64,000 nt of DNA, taken from positions 35,352-99,351 of the forward strand of contig RDXN01000048.1 in NCBI GenBank assembly GCA_004292855.1. Direction: 5' to 3'. Position 1 is the first letter of the stretch. Every line of letters starts with the position of its first letter. Under the pieces are notes generated by a model. That model saw only the letters and a list, made by a program, of their open reading frames with translations, did not search any database and had not been told where the DNA came from. The DNA comes from Cytophagales bacterium. Lineage in GTDB: Bacteria; Bacteroidota; Bacteroidia; Cytophagales; Spirosomataceae. Shown here piece by piece: positions 43,822 to 53,690 of this stretch. The translations under genes and the position numbers were made by a program.

Positions 43822-45474
43822 ATGCCTTACCTCGACCTCCACTCAACGCCTTTAACTGCCCAAACTGCCGCCCACTTGTTGCGCCGGACTACGTTTGGGC
43901 CTACTCCCGACGACATCACGGCCTTCACGGGGCTAACGGCTTCGCAGGCCGTTACGCTACTTATGGGCAATGGCAACTACGCCCTCGCCCCGGTCGATGT
44001 GAACGACGCTAAACCCACTGTTGGGCAACCCGTGGCCACAATCCCGTGGGACGGCGACCGTAACTCCGAACTGGGCTATTTTGTGGCCTACTGGTGGTTG
44101 GGCGTCATGCTCGGCCAAAACCAGCCTGCTACCCTGCTCGACAAACTGACCCTGTTCTGGCAAAATCATTTCGTGACGAGCCGGACCGAGGTCGATGACT
44201 ACCGGTTTATCTGGAAGTACCTGAAGCTGTTGCGCGACAACGCGCTGGGCAACTACCGCACCCTGCTCATTGAGGTGACCAAAGACCCGGCCATGCTCAA
44301 GTACCTCAACGGCAACGAGAACGAAGCCGGATCGCCCAACGAGAACTACGGGCGCGAGCTACAGGAGTTGTTCACGGTGGGCCTGCGCGACCTCGCCGGA
44401 ACCACCAACTTCACCGAAGACGATGTTCGGGCTGCCTCGCGGGTGCTTACCGGCTGGAAGTTCACCAACCTCTGGCAACCCGGCTCCACCACCGTCGGCA
44501 TGGTGTTCGATGCCATCAAGCACGACACAACGGACAAGGTGTTTTCGGCGAAATACGGCACCCAAATCATTACGGGTCGCAGCGGCCCAACAGCGGGCGA
44601 CCTGGAACTGAACGACCTTGTCGCGATGCTCCTCAACCGGCCCGAAACGCCCCTGTTTTTGTGTCGGAAGCTCTACCGCTGGTTTGTGAACCCCATTATC
44701 ACGCCCGACGTGGAAACGAACGTGATTACCCCGTTGGCAGCTCTGTTGGCCTCGCCCGCCAACAACTGGAACATCCGGCCTGTAGTCGAAAAGTTGCTCA
44801 CAAGTCAGGTGTTTTTCGACCTTGCCAACCGGGGGGCAATCGTCAAATCGTCGGCCGAGTTGATGCTGGGGATTCTGCGCTGGTTCGGGGTGGTGCCGCG
44901 CGATATGGTTACGCAACCTGCCGCTTTCCGCAAGTACATGGACTTTGTGTATCTGCGTCTGCGCGACCTGCAACAGCCCATTCTGGACCAACTGACGGTG
45001 TTTGGCTACGATCCCTACTACCAGCCGGGCCTCTCGAAACTCTGGATCAACACGAACACAATTGTGCTGCGGGGCGAGTTTATCGACTATCTCGTGCAGG
45101 GTTGGTATGAGGTGCAACCGGGCTACCGGCTCCAGATTCCACTGGTCGAGATGGTCGAGGCCATTCAACCGAACTTCGCCGATGTGCCGCCCCTGCCTCC
45201 AACTACCCCGCCCACCGGAACCCCCGCCGTGACGGCCGTGCAGGTAGTTGACATGTTCCTCAAAAATCTGTTTGCTACGGACATCTCGCCCGAGCAGAAA
45301 GACTTTTTGATCGACAAAATCCTGATGCAGGAACTCCCTCGCCTGTCCTGGGAATTTGAGTGGAACGATTACCGACGTGCCCCCACCGACTCCTACCGGC
45401 GCAACATCATTCACTGGCGTTTGCAGGGCTTTATGAAATTTCTCTTGCGGATGCCGGAGTACCAGATCATGTAA
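43822..45474 (+). CDS. DUF1800 protein, copy 4 (downstream of the kinase)
   Basis: The 550-residue paralogue starts MPYLDLHSTPLTAQTAAHLL. The DUF1800 core is kept (TLFWQNHFVT, NENYGRELQELFTVG, FTEDDVRAASRVLTGW, LCRKLYRWFVN). It is the most divergent copy and is shorter, with gaps near residues 75 and 245 and a reduced tail (RRAPTDSYRRNIIHW). It starts 2 bases after the histidine kinase stop, so it is the last operon gene. A perfect palindrome that includes its stop codon ends the operon. No signal peptide is visible. Confidence 0.87.
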   Translation: MPYLDLHSTPLTAQTAAHLLRRTTFGPTPDDITAFTGLTASQAVTLLMGNGNYALAPVDVNDAKPTVGQPVATIPWDGDRNSELGYFVAYWWLGVMLGQNQPATLLDKLTLFWQNHFVTSRTEVDDYRFIWKYLKLLRDNALGNYRTLLIEVTKDPAMLKYLNGNENEAGSPNENYGRELQELFTVGLRDLAGTTNFTEDDVRAASRVLTGWKFTNLWQPGSTTVGMVFDAIKHDTTDKVFSAKYGTQIITGRSGPTAGDLELNDLVAMLLNRPETPLFLCRKLYRWFVNPIITPDVETNVITPLAALLASPANNWNIRPVVEKLLTSQVFFDLANRGAIVKSSAELMLGILRWFGVVPRDMVTQPAAFRKYMDFVYLRLRDLQQPILDQLTVFGYDPYYQPGLSKLWINTNTIVLRGEFIDYLVQGWYEVQPGYRLQIPLVEMVEAIQPNFADVPPLPPTTPPTGTPAVTAVQVVDMFLKNLFATDISPEQKDFLIDKILMQELPRLSWEFEWNDYRRAPTDSYRRNIIHWRLQGFMKFLLRMPEYQIM

Positions 45475-45509
45475 CGATTGGGTCATGAGCACTCATGACC
45501 CAATCGTTA
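45472..45509. terminator. Perfect 38-bp palindrome at the end of the DUF1800 operon
   Basis: TAACGATTGGGTCATGAG is followed by CA and its exact complement. The stop codon of DUF1800 copy 4 is its first three bases. No T run follows (ACCCCATAG), so termination or 3' end protection by RNA folding is inferred. Confidence 0.55.
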
Positions 45510-45591
45510 CCCCATAGATTGAATAACTCTGTCTTTTTAATTCACAAGATCAGGTATTGAAACGTTTTTATTTCTATACTTGTATTGGAAA

Positions 45592-45619
45592 GGCACCCCG
45601 CCATCACTGACGAGGTGCC
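45592..45619 (-). terminator. Possible terminator of a short minus-strand transcript
   Basis: GGCACC/GGTGCC stem with a 16-base loop, 8 bases after the stop of the 74-codon frame at 45628. On the minus strand it ends in only CCTTTCC, so it is weak. Confidence 0.3.
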
Positions 45620-45627
45620 CGGATTAG

Positions 45628-45852
45628 CTATCGTGTCGATGGTAATTCATCAACATCGAAAAGCTTGTCCGTACCAGTGTACTGATTGTTTGTATCAGTG
45701 GCTGGTATTTCTTGAGGAAGCGTAAAGATTTGCTCTCGACGTTCCCTCGTGTTTGTTTTCCTCTCGACATAGTTGTGTATGTTTTGAGTGTGAAATGGTC
45801 CGCGCACGACAGCGGGCCGAATTGTTTGTTCCCGCAAACAACCGACTCGCAA
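45628..45852 (-). CDS. Doubtful small ORF (up to 74 codons)
   Basis: A charged 74-codon frame with a TTG as first start codon; a GTG inside would give about 60 residues. It ends DVDELPSTR. No homology is recognised. Support is only a weak hairpin 8 bases downstream and the pyrB terminator directly upstream, which would isolate it. It may not be translated; the rest of the 507-bp gap between the operon and pyrB holds hairpins only. Confidence 0.22.
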   Translation of the reverse strand: MRVGCLREQTIRPAVVRGPFHTQNIHNYVERKTNTRERREQIFTLPQEIPATDTNNQYTGTDKLFDVDELPSTR

Positions 45853-45876
45853 ATCTAGATTCTTTTTGCCAGTAAA

Positions 45877-45904
45877 AAGCCCTAGTCTCTTGAGACTAGG
45901 GCTT
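45877..45904 (-). terminator. Terminator after pyrB
   Basis: A perfect 13-bp stem AAGCCCTAGTCTC/GAGACTAGGGCTT with a 2-base centre is followed on the minus strand by TTTTTACT, 77 bases past the pyrB stop. Confidence 0.85.
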
Positions 45905-45981
45905 CTGGTTTGTATCCTTATTTATATAGAGTTTTTTCAACGATTGAAATTTATTAATAGACTACAGAGTACGTATCGTCG

Positions 45982-46902
45982 CTACAACTGCGCTAGCAAA
46001 TACAGCACGGCCATACGGACCGCAACACCGTTTTCGACCTGGTCAAGAATGATACTGTGGTGCGAGTCGGCGGCATCGGAGGTTAGCTCCACGCCCCGAT
46101 TGATGGGGCCGGGGTGCATCAGCACGATGGGCCGGTCGAGTTCGTCGAGCATCTGTTTCGAGATGCCGAAATACAGGGAATATTCGCGGAGCGAGGGGAA
46201 GTATTTGATCTGTTGCCGCTCCAACTGAATGCGCAACACGTTGGCTACGTCGCACCAGTCGAGGGCTTCGCGCACGTTATGGCTGATTCGCACGCCCAGT
46301 GCGGCCATGTGCTTTGGGATGAGTGTGGCGGGGCCGCACACCATCACCTCGGCACCCTGTTTCTGTAAGCAAAAAATGTTGGACAGGGCCACCCGCGAGT
46401 GCGTAATATCGCCGATGATCGCGACGCGCTTCCCGGCCACATCGCCGAGTTTTTGGTGAATCGAAAACGAGTCGAGCAGGGCCTGGGTGGGGTGCTCGTG
46501 GGTGCCATCGCCCGCGTTGACCACGTTGGCGGGGATATGTTTGGCGAGGTAGTGCGGGGCACCGGGGCTGCTGTGGCGCATCACAATCATATCGACCTTC
46601 ATGGCCAGAATGTTGTTGACGGTATCGAGCAGGGTTTCGCCTTTTTTGACCGAACTGCCTGATGCTGAGAAGTTAACTACATCGGCAGAGAGCCGCTTTT
46701 CGGCCAGTTCGAACGACAGGCGCGTGCGGGTTGAGTTCTCGAAAAAGACGTTGGCAATCGTAATGTCGCGCAGGGAGGGGACTTTTTTGATCGGTCGGTT
46801 AATGACGTCCTTGAACTCGCGGGCGGTGTCGAGAATGAGGTGAATGTCCGATTCGGTGAGGTCTTTGATTCCCAGCAGATGGCGCGTACTGAGCGATTGC
46901 AT
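45982..46902 (-). CDS. pyrB: Aspartate carbamoyltransferase catalytic subunit
   Basis: Commits carbamoyl phosphate and aspartate to pyrimidine synthesis. The 306-residue protein has FENSTRTRLSFELAEKRL (carbamoyl-phosphate loop), VIMRHSSPGAPHY, HPTQALLDSF and the C-terminal MHPGPINRGVE, all diagnostic. The ATG at 46902 gives the standard N-terminus; the frame is open further upstream to 46956 but that would overlap the terminator of the giant gene. No pyrI is present. The upstream pyrR that often precedes pyrB in Bacteroidota is absent. Confidence 0.95.
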   Translation of the reverse strand: MQSLSTRHLLGIKDLTESDIHLILDTAREFKDVINRPIKKVPSLRDITIANVFFENSTRTRLSFELAEKRLSADVVNFSASGSSVKKGETLLDTVNNILAMKVDMIVMRHSSPGAPHYLAKHIPANVVNAGDGTHEHPTQALLDSFSIHQKLGDVAGKRVAIIGDITHSRVALSNIFCLQKQGAEVMVCGPATLIPKHMAALGVRISHNVREALDWCDVANVLRIQLERQQIKYFPSLREYSLYFGISKQMLDELDRPIVLMHPGPINRGVELTSDAADSHHSIILDQVENGVAVRMAVLYLLAQL

Positions 46903-46943
46903 AGTAGAAAACGATTTGGCAAAGATAGACCCATAAAACGAAA

Positions 46944-46969
46944 AAACCGGAGCCATCAGGTTCCGGTTT
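46944..46969 (-). terminator. Terminator of giant protein A
   Basis: Stem AAACCGGA/TCCGGTTT with a 10-base loop followed by TTTTTTCGTTTT on the minus strand, 29 bases past the stop. It lies between the giant gene and pyrB. Confidence 0.85.
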
Positions 46970-46997
46970 CTCGTTCTATGGGCGCGGGTAATGTGGT

Positions 46998-49900
46998 TTA
47001 TGGGACCAAAACCCCTTTACTCTTTGTTTTCTTAATCACAACCGGCATACAAACCTCAACCGGGCAGGCACAATTGGCTACCGGCACCACAAACGTTTGA
47101 TCGCGGGTGCAACCGAATGCGTTCGTCACCCGAACGGTGTAGGTTTGACCACCCACCAGGCCCGTCGCGCTCGTGCCAATGGTCAGCGTGCCCGACGCCG
47201 TGGCCGAGTTAAACGTGCTTCCCCTCGAATACTGATAGGTATATCCGGCGAGGGCCGTGCCGCTCGTAGCCGACACACTTACCCCAAACGAACCGTTTGC
47301 CTGGGGCGTCGTGCCTACGCAGGTGGGAGCCTGTGGTACAACCGTAATGGTTGGCAACTCCTCTTCGATGACGATAATGGGGCAACACGAGGCCGTGGGG
47401 CACAGGCCCGTCAGGCTGCTACCGGCATTGATCACCACCCGGTACTCGCCCGGCCCCACAATGGTCAGGCTGCGGGTAGTGCCCACGATCTGATCGGTGC
47501 CGTTCAGGAAGCGGTGCCAGGTATAGGTTGTGTAGCCCGTCGGCACATCAATTTCCAGGCTGTAATCGACCCCTTTGCAAACTCGGAAGGGCACGGTGGT
47601 ACAGACCTGCACCTGCTGCCCCGGAATGGAGGCCGTGTTGTAGGCGATGCCTTCTTCGGTCGGTCGGGCGGCAAATACGAGGGTAGCGGTGGCGTTCGCG
47701 GGCAGACTGGCAAGGGTCCAGGTACCGCCGGATGCTCCGGGGGTAAATGTCCCGCTCGATGCCACCGACGACCCAGCTACCAAACTCAAGCCCGCCGAGA
47801 ACGTATCGCTCACCACGACGCTCGTGGCCGCTACAGGGCCGGTGTTGGTGAGGGTAATCGTGTACGACACCGTATCGCCCAGCTCAGCCTTCGACTTGTC
47901 GACCTGTTTGGTCAGCACGAGTTGAGGGGTTGGTGCCAGTGTTACCGTGAAGGACGTTGTGCCACTATTATCCGATGGGTCGGTATCGAAGCCTGGTGTT
48001 CCGTTTCGGTCTGTTGTCGACGTAAAACGGGTGATGGTGGCCCCATTGGCCACGCTGCTGCCGCTGCTGACGGAGTTGTTCACTTGTGCCGTTAGCGTGA
48101 GCGATGTGGTGCCGCCCGATGCCGCGATTGGTCCGGCGATGAGCGCACTGACGGCGTTTGTACCCGTTGCCGTAAATCCGGTTCCACCCACAAAACTGAG
48201 GCTTGCCGGTAGTTGATCGGTCAGTTCGACGTTGTAAGCTGGCCGAATCGAGTTGTTCGTTACGGTCAGTTGATAGGTGACCAGGCTACCGGGTAGATAC
48301 GGTCCGCTACTCAATACGCTCTTAGTCAGTTTTAGATTAAAGAGGGGCACAAAGCCCGCGTCGAGCGTTGGGTTATTTTCGCCTGCTGTGAGTGTAACGG
48401 GTGCGGTAACACCGCCCACGGGGTCGGAGTCGCTCGCGTCGTTGCCTGTGTTGGCGGTGGTGGCCGTAAAATTCGCTGGTGTTGTAAAGCTAACGGAGTA
48501 GGGGATACCGGGTGTGAGACCCGTGAAACTGTAGAGACCCGAAACCGAGGTTGTTGTTGTGGCTACTGCCGATCCGTTCTGAATCAACGTTACCGTCACG
48601 CCCTCAATGCTGGGTTCACCCGCGTCCTGTTGTCCGTTTCCGTCGGTGTCTTCCCAGACGAAATTACCCAGGCTAGCGATCACAGGCTTTACTATAAAGC
48701 CCGCGTCGAAGGTGTGGTTTACGCTGCCCGCCGGTCCGGTCGTGACCGAGATCGTCGGGGCCGTAAGTCCACCCACGGTGGCTAATTGGGCGTCGGAGTC
48801 GTTTTGATCGTTCAGATTGCCCCCGGTGGCGTTGTCGATGGTGAGTTGATAGGCATTGCCGGAATGGGTGAGCGCGTTGTTAGCGAATTGCCCGCCCGTG
48901 CCAAATACAATCTGGTAGGCAGTGTTGGGCAACAGAGCCGTAGTGGAACCGGGCACGGTGCTCGACGTGGGCGAATAGGTGAAATAATACTCACCATTGG
49001 CATCGGTTTGGGTGGTCGTAATGAGTGAGCCATTCTGGTAGAGCGACACGTTGACGCCCGCCAGTGGTATCTCACAGGCATCCTGCTCGCCGTCGCCATC
49101 ATCGAGCCAAACGCGGTTGCCAACCTGGAGGTAGGTGGGCACATCGCAACGGAGTGAGAGATCGCCCAGGCCCGTTGCCTTCATGACCGAGGCCCCCGGA
49201 CTATACACCTGATACGCTTTTACATATGCTCCGGTGGTGTTGTTTACATAGCGCACGCCCCCAGAGTTTTTGTTCGCATTTCCTTGACCTTCAACGGCGT
49301 CCATCGCGTTGGAAACTACCTCGCCCGAACCCGGGCGTAGGGCCAGGCCACCCTGGAACACCTCGGCATGGTCCAGAACGCCAACGCCGAATCCGTTACC
49401 GTACAGGTCGTCGTTGTAAAACTCACCGAAGCCTGGTCCCTGCCAGTTGTTTGCCCCAAACCCAACGTGTGGTCCTGCTTTGGCGTTGTTTTCCAGAATA
49501 TAGCTGTTCCCCGATTTGTAAGCCCGGAGCATGTCGCCCCCCGACGTGCCGAAATATTCGGTACCAACCGGGGGCGTAAGGTCGGAGTTAGCCGCACCTG
49601 TCTGGAAACCCGTCCGGTCGCCAAAGCCCAGCACCATCGACCCGTCGATGTCGAACTCAATATCGGTAAGCATCGGTTCCGGGCGCATTAAAAACCGGGA
49701 TGTGCTGTAGGTGGCCGTCCATTTCAACGGAAAGTCGTCGGTCCAGGCATACCACACGCTGACGTTCCGGTTGCCCTGCCAGGGGAAGCCTTTGGGGTAG
49801 GTTAGCGGAAAATCGAAGACAGGAGCCGAAGCAAACTGCCCGTTTGCCGGGTCAAATTCGTACACGAAGGCCCGCAGGTTGGAGCGGTTCTGCGAGTCTT

Positions 49901-52900
49901 GAGCGTCGCACACGGCCCCCACATACACCTTGCCTTTGTAGACTTTCAGGCCCCACGGGCGCAATTGTCCGCCCGTGCAACCGGGGTTGGGAATAGACAC
50001 GCCAGTGGCCGAAGTGGGTAAGTTGGCTGTGTTGCTGTTGAAAGCTGTGAGGTCGGTCCGGTATAGTTTCTTGTCGTACAGATTCACGAAATACAGGCTG
50101 TTGCCATCCTCGCTCAAATCAATGTCGCCCAGACCCACTTTGCCCGTAAGCGACCAGGCTTCGGGGTCGGTGCTGTTGCCATTACCACCCAGCGCACGGT
50201 CCGTGTTCGAGGGCACCAAACTCGACCCTACCGGCACACCGAGGTCGGCTTCCACGTCCCACGAAGCCACCACTTTGTTCGGGGCTGTGCTGAATGGGTT
50301 GATCACGTAGATACCCCCTAACCCTTTTGGCCCCAGGCCAGAGTGCCGCCGAAGCACGGCCCCGGTGAACACCTGCCGGGTGTTACGGTTATAATCGACC
50401 CCCCAAACCGACCCCACCTGAATGGCGGTTGCCAATTGAGTCATCGCTGCGGCTTGTTTCAGACCCGACAGCGCGTAGTCGAACATCACCAGCACATCGT
50501 CGTTCGAGACGGCGGAGTTGGCCGGGTCGCCCCCAGTGTAGCAGGGAACAATTACTTTGGGGTTGGTTTGGCAGTAATCGGTATTGTCCAGAACACCTAA
50601 GTCGACGGTGCAGTTGGCGGCATTCACAAACTGGACCGTAGTGCGCCCATCGGCCCCGTTGGACGTGCCTTGTCCGGCAAAGGCCGGCAAGCCCGTGAAC
50701 TCAATCCGAACGGGATATTTGTCTGCCGGAATCAGGTTTGCCCCGCTGAATACGTAGCGGCCGAACCCGTCGGTTGTGGTGGTGTAGCGGGTGCCATCGC
50801 AGGCAATGGCCACTACCGTTACAGCGGGTACACCTGTTGTCTCACCCGAATTTTTCACGCCATCAGCACTGTAATCGTTGAACACGGTTCCGCCGGTTTC
50901 GCCGGTTGTGCAGGCGGTGGGAGGGCAGGGGGTGGGTAGCGTGAAGGCATCGATAGCGACGCACGTAGGATTGAAACCCGCACTCACCGTGCTTGCGTTG
51001 GCGGCACTCAGATCAACCTCGAAGGCCACCACTTGGGGCGAAACGACCGTCGTACTGCCCACGGCACCGTCGCTGTAAGTAATCGACTGAACACCCGTCG
51101 CAATCGTCCGCGACTGAGTGCCCGACGTGACCACAATTCGGTTAGTGGGCGCGTTTTTCCAGGCCACCTCCACACTAACCGTTGCCCGGCTCGTGCTACT
51201 GACCGAGTAGCAACCCGACACCGTCGACTGAAGCGATATTGAACAAACCGGCGAGGTATATCCCGCATCATAACTGAAGTTGTTTTGCCCGGCCTGCCCC
51301 AACGTAAAGCCGACAACCCCCGCCGAATTAGCGTCCGTGTCGATCAGGTCGGCGTTGGTCCCGGTGAGGGCGTCAGGCTTGCTGCTCAGTGTCAACGTAC
51401 CTGATGTTGTCGGGAAAACGAGCGAGTAAGCACTACCCGCTGTTAAGCCCGTCAGGCTATACAAATACCCAGTTGTGTTTGCTCCGGCAGCACTCGAAAA
51501 ATAGTACTCGCCGTTGGAGCCGGTCAATACAGTTGTGTTGGCCGGCACACCGGGGCCAACGAGCCGCACCACAACCCCGGCTAGAGCAGGTTCGTCTGCA
51601 TCTTGCATACCATCGTTATCGAGGTCGTTCCACACACGGTTGCCAATCTGGATGGGGGCAACTACACCCCCAAGCTCCATATCACCAAAACCATTTCCTT
51701 TACCTTGATTACCAGCAACGCCACCGCTTATTAGTTCAACGGCCTTGTCGCGGCTTCCTGTGTTATTGTTAAACCAGGCTATACCACCTGAATAGGCACC
51801 AAACGGGTCCATGACGGGAACTGTCAATTGACCAGCACCCGGTAGCAAGGCTAATCCACCCGTAACCGTCTCTTGGTGAGTGTCTGGTCCATAGCTTTCC
51901 TGCCAATAGAACTCACCACCCCCCGGCCCCTGATTATTAATCTGGTTGCTGGTGGCCGTGTAAGGCCCAGCCCCATCTTTGTCACCTCTGCTTTCGAGGG
52001 TAAACGACGTGCAGGAAGCGTTTGGATAGGCCCTCAGAATATCACCCCCGATCTCTATTCGATAATTTCGTTTGGGGTCAGCGGCTGAAATTCCCGCTTG
52101 CAACTCACCGATCTGGTGGCCAGATCGGTCATTAAAACCGACGATAATTGATCCGTCTACGTCAAATTCTATATCGGCCAGGATGGGTTGTGGGCGGACG
52201 TTGCCATCAATACCCACCGAGAGCGGATAAAATGGAATTTCTGAGAAAACATCTGTCCAGCGTTGCCAGAACGTGCCTATGCCACTATCAACATGGCCTT
52301 TGGTGTAGTTCAGGGGGATGCTCAAAAGCGGGGTTGTATTCCAGGCACCTGCCCCCGTGGGGTCAAACTCAAATACGTAAGCCCCTAAATTGGTATTTGG
52401 TGAAGCCTCCTGAGCCGATGTAGTTGGATTGTCGGCAACGCTGCCGTCGTTTTCTGCCGTACACACGACGCCCACATACACTTTACCTCGGTGAAATTTG
52501 ACTGCCCAAGGGCGTAATACACCACCTGTACACGTTACCAGCGGTGTACCGTTGGTAAGACCGTTGGTTGTTAAGTACCATTGCTTGAGTTGGCCGACAG
52601 CGGGCGTTACAGGACTTGCCGCGCTTTGTAAATCAATCATAGTCAGCGACCGTTGGTAGAGATTGGTCGTAAACAAATATCGGGCATCGTCCGAAATTTC
52701 TAAATCGCCAAGACCCGTCTTGCCTACCTGACCAAACGCTGTGGGGTCGTAGCTTGCGTCGTTGGGGTCTCCGGTAAGGCCACGAGCTGTATTTGAGCGA
52801 ACATTGAAGGTGGCCCCTGCCGTATGGTCGTGTGTTTCAAAGCCTGCGAACGCATCTAAACTGAATAAAAAGGCCCCCGATGCTGCCCCCGAAGTATTCA

Positions 52901-53690
52901 TGGCATAAATAGAGCCGGGTGCATTAGTCGCATTTTGTGAACCACTTGCGGCACCTAAACCTAGACCTACGTGGCGTCTGACAAAGGCCGATGCATATAA
53001 TTTCTGATTGACCCGATTAAGAGCTAACCCCCAGGTAGCTCCAACCTGAAGGGCCATAGCCGCATAGGTCGCATTTGCGGACGTAGCGTTGTTATTGGTT
53101 GTAGCATAGTTGATGCCTACAATAGCCCCGGTTGCCGAGGCTGCACCTACCAGCGGATCACCACTGATGTAACAGGGAGAATACAGGCGAGGGTTTGTGT
53201 TCGCAGTATAGTCGGCGGGGTTGTTGAGGGCGAGGTTCACGTTGGTTGCACCACCCGATACAAACTGCACCGACGAGCCAAACGCACTGCCTGCAACCGA
53301 GACATATTCCACACTGTTGCTGACACCACACACGCCTGCGGGTATCACAAACTCCAGGCGTACGTTGGTGCCACTCGGCACAAAGCCCGTATTGGAGCCT
53401 GCTGTGCCGGTAAAAACCGTACCCGTTGCCGGCATACTGTAACTACCTGTTGCCGTGGTCGTGTACGAGGCAATGAGCGCGTTAGTAGCGTCGTAGGCGT
53501 TCACCAGTATACGGGCAACCCCAGGCTCGGTGTTGGCCGCAGTCGCGCCTTTTGTACCGTTCCCGTTGTAGTCTCGGAAAACCGTACCGGAAATCTGGGC
53601 GAAACTCGCATTGGCCCAAATGGCAAAAACGACCAGAAAGACGGCGAACCGCTCGTAGCGTCGTGGAATTGTTCTATCAAAAAATCTCAT
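46998..53690 (-). CDS. Giant secreted protein A: two lead modules, three SdrD-B, two DUF11, Cys-rich C-terminus
   Basis: A 2230-residue surface protein. The order is: signal peptide (1-32, ending SFAQ); SdrD-B-like domain (SGTVFRDYNGNG); lead module 1 (about 160-675; LRPWAVKFHRGKVYVG, DIEFDVDGSIIVGF); SdrD-B (IGNRVWNDLDNDG, about 678); Cys-containing domain (about 812-915); a second SdrD-B-like start (GGTVFNDYSADG); lead module 2 (about 1045-1520); SdrD-B domains at about 1527 and 1680; DUF11 domains at about 1787 and 1923 (LVLTKQVDKSKAELGDTVSY); then a C-terminal Cys-rich domain (about 2030-2230) ending CACPVEVCMPVVIKK plus a nine-residue tail. No type A/B T9SS motif is visible. Probably an adhesin or matrix protein. 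Confidence 0.8.
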   Translation of the reverse strand: MRFFDRTIPRRYERFAVFLVVFAIWANASFAQISGTVFRDYNGNGTKGATAANTEPGVARILVNAYDATNALIASYTTTATGSYSMPATGTVFTGTAGSNTGFVPSGTNVRLEFVIPAGVCGVSNSVEYVSVAGSAFGSSVQFVSGGATNVNLALNNPADYTANTNPRLYSPCYISGDPLVGAASATGAIVGINYATTNNNATSANATYAAMALQVGATWGLALNRVNQKLYASAFVRRHVGLGLGAASGSQNATNAPGSIYAMNTSGAASGAFLFSLDAFAGFETHDHTAGATFNVRSNTARGLTGDPNDASYDPTAFGQVGKTGLGDLEISDDARYLFTTNLYQRSLTMIDLQSAASPVTPAVGQLKQWYLTTNGLTNGTPLVTCTGGVLRPWAVKFHRGKVYVGVVCTAENDGSVADNPTTSAQEASPNTNLGAYVFEFDPTGAGAWNTTPLLSIPLNYTKGHVDSGIGTFWQRWTDVFSEIPFYPLSVGIDGNVRPQPILADIEFDVDGSIIVGFNDRSGHQIGELQAGISAADPKRNYRIEIGGDILRAYPNASCTSFTLESRGDKDGAGPYTATSNQINNQGPGGGEFYWQESYGPDTHQETVTGGLALLPGAGQLTVPVMDPFGAYSGGIAWFNNNTGSRDKAVELISGGVAGNQGKGNGFGDMELGGVVAPIQIGNRVWNDLDNDGMQDADEPALAGVVVRLVGPGVPANTTVLTGSNGEYYFSSAAGANTTGYLYSLTGLTAGSAYSLVFPTTSGTLTLSSKPDALTGTNADLIDTDANSAGVVGFTLGQAGQNNFSYDAGYTSPVCSISLQSTVSGCYSVSSTSRATVSVEVAWKNAPTNRIVVTSGTQSRTIATGVQSITYSDGAVGSTTVVSPQVVAFEVDLSAANASTVSAGFNPTCVAIDAFTLPTPCPPTACTTGETGGTVFNDYSADGVKNSGETTGVPAVTVVAIACDGTRYTTTTDGFGRYVFSGANLIPADKYPVRIEFTGLPAFAGQGTSNGADGRTTVQFVNAANCTVDLGVLDNTDYCQTNPKVIVPCYTGGDPANSAVSNDDVLVMFDYALSGLKQAAAMTQLATAIQVGSVWGVDYNRNTRQVFTGAVLRRHSGLGPKGLGGIYVINPFSTAPNKVVASWDVEADLGVPVGSSLVPSNTDRALGGNGNSTDPEAWSLTGKVGLGDIDLSEDGNSLYFVNLYDKKLYRTDLTAFNSNTANLPTSATGVSIPNPGCTGGQLRPWGLKVYKGKVYVGAVCDAQDSQNRSNLRAFVYEFDPANGQFASAPVFDFPLTYPKGFPWQGNRNVSVWYAWTDDFPLKWTATYSTSRFLMRPEPMLTDIEFDIDGSMVLGFGDRTGFQTGAANSDLTPPVGTEYFGTSGGDMLRAYKSGNSYILENNAKAGPHVGFGANNWQGPGFGEFYNDDLYGNGFGVGVLDHAEVFQGGLALRPGSGEVVSNAMDAVEGQGNANKNSGGVRYVNNTTGAYVKAYQVYSPGASVMKATGLGDLSLRCDVPTYLQVGNRVWLDDGDGEQDACEIPLAGVNVSLYQNGSLITTTQTDANGEYYFTYSPTSSTVPGSTTALLPNTAYQIVFGTGGQFANNALTHSGNAYQLTIDNATGGNLNDQNDSDAQLATVGGLTAPTISVTTGPAGSVNHTFDAGFIVKPVIASLGNFVWEDTDGNGQQDAGEPSIEGVTVTLIQNGSAVATTTTSVSGLYSFTGLTPGIPYSVSFTTPANFTATTANTGNDASDSDPVGGVTAPVTLTAGENNPTLDAGFVPLFNLKLTKSVLSSGPYLPGSLVTYQLTVTNNSIRPAYNVELTDQLPASLSFVGGTGFTATGTNAVSALIAGPIAASGGTTSLTLTAQVNNSVSSGSSVANGATITRFTSTTDRNGTPGFDTDPSDNSGTTSFTVTLAPTPQLVLTKQVDKSKAELGDTVSYTITLTNTGPVAATSVVVSDTFSAGLSLVAGSSVASSGTFTPGASGGTWTLASLPANATATLVFAARPTEEGIAYNTASIPGQQVQVCTTVPFRVCKGVDYSLEIDVPTGYTTYTWHRFLNGTDQIVGTTRSLTIVGPGEYRVVINAGSSLTGLCPTASCCPIIVIEEELPTITVVPQAPTCVGTTPQANGSFGVSVSATSGTALAGYTYQYSRGSTFNSATASGTLTIGTSATGLVGGQTYTVRVTNAFGCTRDQTFVVPVANCACPVEVCMPVVIKKTKSKGVLVP

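Noticed and set aside
34931..45474. Possible CRISPR-like or tandem DNA repeats
   Set aside because: The similarity is whole-gene paralogy of DUF1800; there are no short direct repeats with unique spacers.
45475..45981. tRNA or small RNA gene in the gap before pyrB
   Set aside because: No cloverleaf or anticodon-like arms were found; the hairpins are better explained as terminators.
47097..48095. A 332-codon plus-strand frame opposite giant gene A
   Set aside because: It is antisense to DUF11 and C-terminal domains that are conserved in three proteins; low-complexity translation.
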